A stretch of DNA of 64,000 bases, from the NCBI RefSeq assembly GCF_027744825.2, contig NC_071349.1, positions 8,030,001 to 8,094,000 on the forward strand, read 5' to 3'. Source of the DNA: Synchiropus splendidus (lineage: Eukaryota > Chordata > Actinopteri > Syngnathiformes > Callionymidae). The position numbers were made by a program, and so were the translations under genes. Below, piece by piece: positions 13,901-25,900 of this stretch. The notes below the pieces were generated by a model. The model made no database searches. It saw nothing but the letters and a program-made list of their open reading frames with translations, and was not told where the DNA came from. The first letter of the stretch is position 1. Each line of letters starts with the position of its first letter.

Positions 13901-16900
13901 TCAACTAAATCATTTATAAATTTTGATATTTTTCCTCCCACATTTGAAGGGGGATACAAGCATCTCATCTTTAATGGTGCATTTCCTCTCACATAAAGCT
14001 GAATGTTCCCAGACGTTCCGGTGCAAATATATTTCAGGAAGTGCAATTAAAGTTCTAAACATAATTTATTTTCTTCATCCTTTTGACACTCGCATTAAAA
14101 CAGAGACTGACAAAATCCGCCTCTGCATGACTCCACAGATTGTTTCCAAAAGCACAATTTACTTCAGCTCACACGACACTAATAGTAATGAAGCCAAGAC
14201 GAAGAATGATTACAAAACAAGGACAAGAGAAATATATTCTGTCTAACACTGGGGAGCAGTCAACAACAAGAGCTTTGAATGTGACCCTTGATGAACAAGG
14301 AGATGTCACAAACTGTAGAAGGCACAACCCAAAAGTCTCTGTTGCTGTAGCCGTGGTCAATAAAATCGATTGGTGTATTTGTGAGACGGATGAATACGCA
14401 GTGAAACAGCTCCCATCCTGTTTGTTTACAATTATCTTACTGGACAAATCTCAGATGCTCCGTCTCGCAAGCTGCACCGGGTTTTTCTGGCATTACAGTC
14501 CTGCACAAACAAGTTAATTCACTCACCGATGAATCTGTTCTCTGCTGGGAGGTGGAGGTCAGGGTTCAGCTCGAGGTTTCCAGTCCAGCGATCCATCCAC
14601 TCCTGCTGAATGTCTGAGTGCAGGTGAAACATTCATCAGCACACTCACTTTCACCCTTCAGCACCAGAGCTTTGATTTTAATTGAATGGAAAAAAAGTTT
14701 CTGAATAAATTAGACAGGAGAATTTCTTCTGAATTCTGTTGAAGTATTGAGATAATTGTCTCATTAATCCAGAGAAGCGAGATGCTGTACTCCGGCAGAT
14801 CTTTTATTTCAGTTGAGTTAAAGCAAATTGAAAAATTTGTTTGCCTTCCTTTTAAGCAAATATTTATTTCAGTGCTGAGGCTGGAGACGGATAAACACGT
14901 CGAATCAGATCGGACGGCGGATTCCTTCACACTCCACCATGAAAGTGTGTGCAGGAGAAAGATGAAACCAACCTTCCACGCTGTACTGCGTTCCAAACCA
15001 CTTCTCCCTCAGAGGACACTTGCCCTCATGTTCAGGCGACAGAAGCATCAGGTTTGCTCTCTTGGGGGTGAGGAGGGACGTAGCAGCACTGATCACCTGC
15101 GAACAGGAAAATGAGTCTAGTTGAGCTTAGAGAAACCAACTGAGAAGGAAGGAGGGCATCAGCAACAGGGAAAAATCCCAAAAGAAACGCAGTTGAAAAG
15201 CCACCAGAGTTTGTGATGCAGAAGAAACCTGTCATGAAGAAACCTCTCATCCTTGACTTGACTGCTTGAAGAACCGAGGCTCGACAGTTGCACGCTAAGG
15301 GGGCCCATCAGGCCAACATCAGATATGAGCCGCTGATGTACTCTACTCAAGTTGAAAGAGTTATACTAGGCGCCATGACAGTAGGGGAACCCAATGCTGC
15401 TAAGGAGCTGGAGAGAACCCTGTTGCAGCAGGACCAAATAAAATAGCACCCACGAAAATAAGTAAAATAAAAAAAAGGAAAACAAATTGTTGCACCTCCG
15501 TTCTTTTTGTTAAAGGAAGAGTTAGGTGCTGCGTTCATGATGATATTGTGCTCTCCACATCTCCTACAACAACCACTGTGTGGATAAACACAATTTGCAC
15601 CACTAAAATACGGATATTCTACCTGTAAAAGTGCTACTAATAAGGTGGCATTTCACACCATTGAAAGACGTAAGCTACTGCATGAGAAATCATTCCTCAT
15701 GCAGTTCTGTTTGCACATATCAGAGTATATGCAAACCTTGATCAATGACTGGCCAGGCAGAAGCAGCCCCACTCCAAACCCCAGAGAAACCATCATCCGT
15801 CCAGGCTCCTGCCTCACATGCAAACCAGAGGCCTCCAGCTTAGTTTTTTAATGCCAGTCCGTCATGCGAGTCCTAAACCTCAGACCTCAGCAATAAGAAA
15901 ATTAAACATTCCTCTCAGCAAGTATTAGTGGAAGAGCGGCCGTCAATCAGCAGAATGAGGAGCGGGTTCCTTCATCAGAGATAACTGAAGTCACAGCTCC
16001 TCTTTACTGAAGAATAATGGGCTTCAAAGACAAAATAACAAATAACAGCACACAGGGGCATTTTTCATAAAAATACTGAGAAGGGAGAAAAGTTCTTTTT
16101 TGTTCACCTGTGTGGTTACTTTAAAGTAGAGTCAATTACTAAACTGATTTTCAAGCACGGGGGTGAATTGGGCTGTTAGGGGATTTGGACGCTTAGTAAC
16201 TGAGGAATGTTGTTTAGGATTTACGTCCGTTAAAACAGATGATTGTTCATAAACCTTTAATGATCTTGCTTTTTTTCTCGTTAAGACACACTGAACTCTT
16301 GTTGTTTCCTTCACTACAGCTCCCCAGTGTACTGAGGGCAGAAACTTTGATCTGCTGGTGCCAGGCTCCCTCTGAGTTCCTGCCAAGTTGTCGCGGGTCG
16401 ATTTCCTGAGTGCCAGCGTCTATTTAAGCTCTGCGAGCGCAGGTGAAATAAAGACTCGACGTGTGACGGTGACACATTGTGGAGAGCAATCCTCTCACAC
16501 CGAGCACTTTTCATTTTCATGTTTGTCTAATAACTGAAGAGTGTGTGTGGTGAATGGGCTTTTAACACACATTCATAGGCACACTGCATTTTTCTAAACC
16601 GTTCCAGGACCCCTTGACTCATATAATCGAAGAGAATCAGATTTCTCAACATGAAGTTCTCACACAGACGAGCCAAAGACGAAACACCAGCAGGTTGCTC
16701 ATGTGCATTTGAGAGAACCCATGTGGCAAAATGTGAATGGAAACTCAGACTTCCTGGACTCTTGACTTTTGAGACATGACTGAATCCAGTAGGTTTGCAG
16801 AGGACATCAGTGTTTCAGATACATGTGCCAGCTTCCTCAACAAAGCAAAACATCAGTTGATTGATAACTTTCCAAGTGTTGACTTGAGTTTTTTTGTCTT

Positions 16901-19900
16901 TCATTCTATGGTATGTTAAATGGTTAAAAAAAGATATATGCTGAATATCTGACATACAACTTTTCTTGCATCTTATTAATAGCATCCTGTTTTGCTTCTA
17001 CAGGCATAAACTCTGATTCGTACAGAAGAAGAACCATATTGAGTTTTGTACTGACTCATAAGACAAAAATGACTCATGAACATAAGTCAAAGTGAAAAAA
17101 TCAAATCTATTTGGTTTTAATGTTGTATCACGTTCACGGCCTGTGTTGTTTTCATCTTGATCATCTACAGACATGGCAAACAACACAGCAGCAGTTGAGG
17201 ACTGGTCTGCAGAGTCAGAGGCAGCAATAGAAAAGGCTGCTGTTCCACCCATGGCAACACCGGCGTCAGTCTCCTGGGCACATATGTTTATCCAGATGAC
17301 ATAGAGTTTTTCTCTTCTTAATCCCCAAGTCATTTGCTCTCCTGCTGATATTTGGCATTTGATTCCATTTTAATTGGGTGAATTTCAAACCCCCGGAGTC
17401 TTTCATCCCACCTGCAGACTCTTTTTGTCTCCAAATTTGCATATTTTTACCGAACTGCTTTCTTATGTAAAGAACTCTTGACTTGTCTGCGGCTGCAAAA
17501 ATGTTCTCCAGCAGCAGCTTGCCTGGTGAACCAGAGGAAACGCCCCGGCAACTCATGAACCTGACGACAGCACCGACTGTAGCTGCTCTCAACCCACTCA
17601 CTGGTGCTCAGGCAGTCATTAGCATCGCAAGCGTAGCGAAGCATGAACTCCAAACATTGAAATAATGTCGACGTGGTTGCACACTTACTTCTGGTCGGTA
17701 CTCAAACATCAGCTGATCTCCGGTGAGGAAGTCTTCTTTTGGGAAGATCTGCATGTTCTCACAAATGTCCTCCACATACTCAATGGGGTCATTCTAACAT
17801 AGAAAAGGAAGAAATATGGACGGCCTTGAACCACCACGAATCGAAAGCTCCATATTAAGCTCTCTTCTGAAACGAATTAAAGCCAGCCGTGCATGAATAT
17901 TTGATTCTCACCTGCTCCTGATAGTGAAACTCATTTGCTTCAATCTTCTGAATCTCCTCATATATTCTGGATGAAAACAGACAGACTTCTTGAACCTTTA
18001 ATAAGCCCAGGCACTCGGCAAAATCACAACATCAATAACCACAGCCAAGAAAACAGCAGCAGTAAAATTATAAACAATATGTGAACAAACATTGATATGT
18101 CAACTCAGCGTCACATTTCCTCTCATTTACTGAATTAAATTCACTGTTCAGAACATAAAAGAGGTGTTTGTTTTTAAAGGCTACGAGAGTCTACAGTCAT
18201 GTGTTAGTCTGGGTTCCCAGTTCAACATCAGCATATTTCCATTTTTTTGTGCTTCAAACAACAACAATGTGAATTGTCACTTTCAGTCATGTGATTAGTT
18301 CCCATCCTGTATGAAGGTGGAGTCATTTGAAGGCACGAGATCTGATGTGTTCAAATATTTTCCAACGTTTCACCAAATCAAGAAAATAGCTGATTTGGTA
18401 TATAACTGACATTGACACAACTTTTAATGAGACAATGACAGCGACCTGGAAATAAACTTAAAAACAGATGCAGATCACTTCTAAACTAGTTTTGAAAATG
18501 AGATGTAGCTTCGAGACCGATTAATGAAGCAAAGTGAACTGAACTGAAGCAATGTTCAGAACTCGAATCATGCTGCAATGGAACTCGTCACATCTTTTAT
18601 TTACAATAAAATGCGCTGTTTTGAGGTAAATGAAACGCTTGTGATTTCATGGGTTTGAAGTGATGGGGCTCAATATTTTGGCGGCATGAAGCTTGTTTGC
18701 CGCAAAAATCCATACATTAGCTGTGTCACTGAATTAGCCACAAGGTTCAGACCATGAGAAAAAAGTATCAGTTTATTGTCTGTAATTTCCGCTAAATTGA
18801 AATTCAGAGAAAATGCATTGTATTTGCTATAGAAGGAACAGCAAGCAGATGAAATCAAGCCTGTACCTTTGCTGTGGTCCAAGTGTCTGCATCATCTTCA
18901 CATATTGGAACACCAGGTGAGTCACCTGTGAAGAGAGTAACAGCGTCTTCATGATTCACAGCACAAACAGCCGGTTCAACTCCTCAGTAGCTAATGAAAC
19001 TCTACCATCAGCAGCTCTGTTAACCTTTTGTTGATAAAAGATATGAAGGTTTAAATGACTGTAACTCCTAGATTGTTTATCTGATTTAGAAAATTCAAAC
19101 TTCATCTGAAAGCTGAGGACCAGAATGTGCTCAAACATCACAGTGCTTCTTCAGATGCACTGGCCAAAAACAGACAGGGTTTACATGAGTCCATCAGAAG
19201 CAAGGCAGCATAGTCAGTGTGTGTCCCACTTGACTATATGTGTTGAGAATAACCAGGTTGTGAGTGTGGCCTGCGTGGAGCACGTGTAACATGTTTGAGA
19301 GCCGCCAAGCTTCTGTCAGGGACTCCAGTGTAGGAGCTACGTCTATCATCTGCAGCCCTGAACACGGAGGTCACTGTTGGGTCACGCAACAGCACAAGCT
19401 CGATGCCCAAGCCATCCATCTATCCATCAATCATTACAACCACATAAACCACAAAAAACAGATGGGAGGCAAATTTGATTGATGATTTCAGGTCAAGTCC
19501 AATAACGTTGTCTCGAAAGTCTCACAGACTGTGACTAATCCATACGTCCGAGAAATGCTTAACAACATTATTCACTATTAAATATTGAAAACCTGAAGCT
19601 CCTTTTCTTGCTGCTTTCTTGCTATTTTTATCTAGCAAACCAGATGGAAAATAGAAGAATGTAATTTAATAAACACGGGAGCACAGCAGAGGGAAAGACG
19701 TTTTTTGGAATGGTGACAGTCCCAGTATCTATAGTGAATCAATTACTGCTCCATTCAGCCGGGGTCCGAGTTTTAGCACAGAATTCTGGCATCAATTACA
19801 GAACAAGAGTTTTAAGACAAGCAGGTGAGCGGAGAAATAAATAAACATTTCTTGATCGATACATTCCTTCCGGCTAAAATACATGTTTTTCAGGTTTTCT

Positions 19901-22900
19901 TTTTAATGAAAATACTTTTGAGTGAGTCAAAAAATGGTTGAGCACTTCTGTTTGGACTGTGCGGTTGATTTTATAAAGATGAAGTATGAAGCTTGATCGA
20001 ATTCTTTAGAACAAGCCAGTCTAACTAATTTCCGCACAGGAATGAAAACCAACCTGTTCCTTAGAAATTACGCTTCATAAACCGGGTAACCAGGGTACTA
20101 TTGAGGACACCAGCAACACTGGGCTTGTATCTCCTCCACCTGTTCTCCGCAGAAGCTGCATGGGAGCAGCATCTACAAAGATCACTCAGTGGCTAATTTC
20201 AATAGAAATGGTGCATTCAAACTTTTTATCGACAGACGCCTCTGGACACATCTGCAGCGACGTTATTCTGAACACCTCTCGCGGGAGCTGATAAATCTAA
20301 GAGCAGTTTGTCAGAAGGATGGATGAACCTTTGAGTTGACACCTTCCATATGGCTGACTGAGGTTCACTGATCAGCAGAGCTTCTCTATACTCTACATGC
20401 ATGTCTGTCAGGTGAGGGCCGAAACATTCTCCTACTGCGCTTGCGACAGCTGGACCTGCTGTTGTTGTCTATTCCGTTTTCAGCGTGTAATGCGAGTTTT
20501 CCCCAGAGAGATTTAGTTTCTAACACACTTCTATTCACCATAAAAAAACAGAAGTTCCGTCTTCAAGATGAATTTGCCCTGGTAAGCATATATACTGGCT
20601 GCTTTTTCAAATAATGATCTTGGTAGTGTATTCGACACCACAGACGGATTCTACATAAGAACACCTCAGTAAAGTCGTTTTATTCCTGTAAAATGAAATT
20701 GGATTCAGAATAAGTTGACATTAGGGTCGTTCAGTAAGAGAAGAAGGGGGTAGGGGGGTGAGGTTTCCTCACCGCCGGCTTTACACTTGAGCAGTCTGGA
20801 AGAGAACCAACAGCTCAGAACTCCATCATTATTTGCCTGCTAGTCACATGACCTCCCTGAGACAGTTCTTTAAACTTCAATTGAAGTTGCAATTTATCGG
20901 CATGGGGAAGCAAAAATGTCACAAAAAAGGGGCAACATTGCTATTTTGAAAAGAATAAACAAATGATTTTTCAGATTCACTTGCACAGAAATTCTAAATT
21001 AAATTCCTAGTGCTGCACTGGAGGACACTATGTTCTGTAATACAAATGTTTCACAGCTGAACCTTAGTTAAAGGAAATACCAACAATATCTCCACCAATT
21101 GGAGTTGTCACTGACTGATCTGGTCTGCCTGGCCGATGTGGTTCGGAAATTCCAGTGCTGGAACCGGGAGTGAGTAGCGTGCATTCTACCAAATGATATT
21201 CATTGGTAAGCGCATGCAATACCCAACTCAGACCGAACCTGATATGGACCCGAAGATAACTACACGCATGTGCGAGCGTTCAATGTGACGTTGTCTTGCG
21301 CACATAATGATGTTGGCGCTTAGTCACAATCCAGTCGGTCAGTGCCTGATCTGGTCTGTCGCTGCATAAACCTTGTTCAGTGACAGTGAATACAGGGGCA
21401 GGAGTGCTCACTTCTGTGAAAGTAAGGAGAAATGTTTCCCATACACTCTGTAACGCTTCGGAAGCAATGCATTGTAAAACGTATCGGAGGAGCTTAAAAT
21501 GATTATTGATTCAGTAATGCTGGATTCAAAAAATAAAATGTTAAATGCAGACTATTTTAAGAATAACAATAATAATAATAATAACAATAATAATAATGAA
21601 GTCGCGCATGGTCGTTACCAACCGGTTCCAGCACCAGAATTTCCAGACCACATTGGGCAATCGGACCAGATCAGGCATAGTGACAGGCATAACTTAGGGT
21701 TACGGACGCATTTATGACATCATCATGATCAGGTCAAACAAATATTAAAAAAAATAACAATAATAAAAATGCTATTTACAATCATAGATGATGAATAATG
21801 TTATTACATAACAACGCACAAAGTACAAAACAGGCATTTCTGCATAAAATCACACTGCTTATTGTGTTGCAGCAGTTATGTGCCAGCCTGCCACGATGGT
21901 AGTCAAATAGTAATACTAGGAAAATGACATCCGAATTGCAATTTGAAGCGTGTACACTCAGCTTTGCGGTAAACAAAACACTTGGGTTCGAACTGCCACA
22001 CCAAATTCGAGCGCTACCAAGAGGCTAACTGAGTGAAAGTCAAGCTAAAGAGCGCCGACCTCAGGCGAAACCAATGCTAATGGACTTTTTTGTTTGGGAC
22101 GAGCAGCCATGTTCTGCTGTTGAAGAACAGAGCTCGCGGCTGCTGCTAAAAGCGCATCTGGACCCCAGATACTCATTCCCTGGACATGTAGTCGATGAAA
22201 AGAGGAGCAGGCTGTCAGATCACATTGTGGTGTTCAACAAGTGATGAGTGACCTTAACATTGTGGGCTTGATGTGTCCAATGTTCATTGCAAAGGGAATA
22301 AAAGTTATTTTATACGAAAAGAATTTCATATTTTTGTATGGCTACTTATCTCACTTTAAAAGATGCAATGTTTTTCATAGTGTTGTTCGGTAATATTGTT
22401 ACTTAGTAGTACTCAGTACCTGTACTGAATAAAAAATGTGACTTTTGTTTTTGGTACATCTAGTACTTCATGTGATCATGTGATGACTGACAGGTGGGAG
22501 CGTGGGTCAAGCTCAACATGCAGCGTAGAAGGCTGACAACATTGGAGAAAAATGAGAGCTTGATAACTGTCAATATGTAACACCTTAGCTGTGAGAGCTA
22601 ATGTCTGGACTTCAGATTGTTCTGAACTGTTCACTTTGGATCATATTTCAGCACCACCGACTTCACTAACCCACAGAACATAATCATCCATGATCTTAAC
22701 AAGAATTTATGGAATTGAAGTGGGACTCCTGCACTCATCAGCAACAGGTTACACAGGATAAATGAAAACCGTTCGGTTGTGAATGTGACAAGGTGTTAAT
22801 GGGGCATTCATTGTAAGACATTTACTGTAATTAAATAGTTTTGGCTTTCCTGTAGAACTGTGGCTCTAAAGCACTCTCATGGGAATCACGACATAAACAG

Positions 22901-25900
22901 AGCACTTACATACTCACTCACTCTAAGATTTAAAATACGGCTTCAATGTTGTCAGCCATCAGTCGTATTGATTGCACTTTGTACAATTCTGCCTTGTACT
23001 ATCGACATCACGTCATGCTGGTAGTAGTACAGCATATATCCGGTAATGCTTGATGAAAATCAAAGTAAAGAATCATTTTCTGGGAAAAGCACTGAGGTTG
23101 TTTGTTCTGCACCGAGTGAGACGAACTGGCTGCTATAGAGAGTCACGGATAATCCAACAGCACACTGCAATTGAGGTGCATTTCGCCGGCCACCTGGCAA
23201 CTGCTGCACTCAGTCAATTTATTTATAGCACGGAGCGTTCATTTATCCTTCTACCACTAAAATGAATGGTTGCACGTCGTTAAGTGTCCCTTAAAGACCC
23301 AGTTATTTGGCAGCATCCTTGTCATCTTACTGAGAGGACAGAAGAGTAGTCTAGATAACTGCATCGGGGTCAGAGCAAACAAGAACAGAGGGGTATACGC
23401 ACAGAAACAACAGCAGCGTGAACCAAATCATCTTGTTTCCAAATCAATTTGTATTCAATAAACGCTGCTAGTTTAACTCCAGAGCTTGACCTAAACCTCA
23501 GGCAGCCTTCACTGCTAGTGAGAACACACTGCCGCACTCGCCACACTTCATCTTTTCAGTGTTTAAGCAAGGTGCAGAAGGTGGAGTCTTTTCATCGTGA
23601 ATAAGCCGTGTCAAGGTTTTTCTGCAATAGCCAAACAGAATTGTCACAAACGGCTGCTGTGTGTTTGATCCAGACACACAGAACATATTGCACCACAATG
23701 TGGTATGATGCGAGGCATGTTGGGGGAAACATAATGTGAAAAGTGGTTAATGGAGGAGGAATTTGTTTACACTGTCGAGCTGAAATTGGATTATTTGCAG
23801 CCCATATGGATGCAGATCACGCTATTGTACACTGCATCTGCGACAGACGTAGGAAGGCACATTGGAACAGCAAAGTTCATTGGTGCTCACTGAATATTCA
23901 TGACGAACATTGTGTCTCATAAAACGGTTTTGTTGAGGCAACCATTATGAGGGCAGAGCTGCTAGTAAAGGGATGAAAACTATAGACCCTGCACAGGACA
24001 GTGCCGTGCTCACAACACTGAGGCAAATGATCAAGCCAGAAACACTGAAGGGTAAGAAGGTCTCTGCAGCTGAGCCTGGGACAGCACCAAGTGGCTGACA
24101 GATCAGGCTGGGGGTAACCCTCTTTAAGAAATGTGTGGAGAAAGCCAAAGCCTGCATTACACGATTCAGCCAGCAATGAAAACTGCAAGGTAGAGAAGAG
24201 AGGGATTTGACAGACAGTCAGACCTCACAGCCAAAACAGGTACTGCCCTGGTCATCAAACCGAAGCTCAACTGTGCACCGTCACCTCAGGCGCTTGTGAT
24301 TTAGAAGAGGTGTGTTAAATTCTATCACATGTGAAAACAAATTTTAGTCCAAACCATAGGAGCAGTAGAAAGTCATATTTCAAATGGAACTGGAGAGAAA
24401 AACACCAGCCTGCCTTGATACCCTTAGATAATGTGTTGCCATGTTCGGCATGTTTCCATGTATAGTTTATTGCAACCCTTGACAGACCAGTGTTTGTGAC
24501 CAAACACAAGCAAGCCCTATATTGCTGGATAGGATTTCTTCCTTTCCATCTACTGCAAGGTTTCAGGACGAGTTTCTTTTGTTCGCTTTTGTTATTTAGA
24601 TCTCTCTCTTCACATACTCCCACAGTCAAGTTAACTTTGCATTTGAAAGTTCAGTGATTCACCAAATAAAGATGAAAGAGTTGCCTTTCAACTTTTCTTC
24701 CAGGATTCATTCCATCAGTTTAACTTGCTGGAAAAGAATTACTGCGTGGCTAGACATACTGAATGACATTTGGAGAGACACGATGGGCAGATGACGATTC
24801 TGAATATGACTCATGCCATTGTTACAGCAAAGAAAACAGGCTATTCAAGTGAATGGTGGAAGAATTTGGGGTAAAAACATTCAGAAGAACTGAATGCAAA
24901 AACAAGAACTTGCACCCAGACAGCAGAGACATAGAGCACTGCGTGGGCTTGTTTTAGAATCAAGTTTGTATCATGTAAAAAAAATAATTAACACACTTAG
25001 ACACATTCAACTGCCCCGCAAAGTTATTTGCTTGTGATCTGGGGTTATTTTGATGTTATGGCAGTAACATCAAAGGTACAGATGTGATTTTTTTTACTTG
25101 ATGATAATGATAAAAAAGGACAAAAAGTAGATGGACTTTTAGCTGGTACGGTAGGACTGAGCAGCCTGGTGGTCGCCCTACTACTGGCACTATTTTTTCG
25201 TGAGACCCTGGTTAAATAATCTGAAACGACACTGCATTCTGACGAAATTAAAAACACCTTCCAACCCATTTTATAACTTAAACACTGTTGCTTTCTAATT
25301 TGCTCTCTCTGTGAACACTTTGCTATAAATCTCTGTATTTAACGGACTGCTAACAGAAACTGCTTTTTAACTGTGCCTCCTGTTTGGGAATTCAGAAGCT
25401 CAGGTTACTGTTGACACTGAGCATGCTGAATGTGCTCTGTTTTCGGCTGTGGTGCCGATCCTGTAATGAAAGGCCCAGTTCTAATGGGTAAACTTCGAAA
25501 TATAATAAATAAATAAAACAGTTATTTGAGATATGCATGTCAAATTCTATCGACATGGACAAGATCGTCACTCAAGGGGTAATTTGATTAAAAATCCACT
25601 TTTAACCAAGAAGAAACATTTCAACTGTTATATTTTGATGTCATTCATTTGAGATATGCATGTCAAATCCTATCAACATGGACAAGAACGTTGTTAACGT
25701 GGTAACACAACAGAGATGTTTAACAGCGTGTGTGACAAGCCATTAGACTCAGATATGTGAATGTGTAGTTTGTGATCTGTTGTTCAAGCTCCACAGACAC
25801 TTACAGTTCTGTTTATATGAGAAGAAACGTTTCAACTGTTGTATTTTGATGTCAAAGTGTGTCAGTTATTTTGGCGATGAGAGTTGTGCTTAGTAATCGT

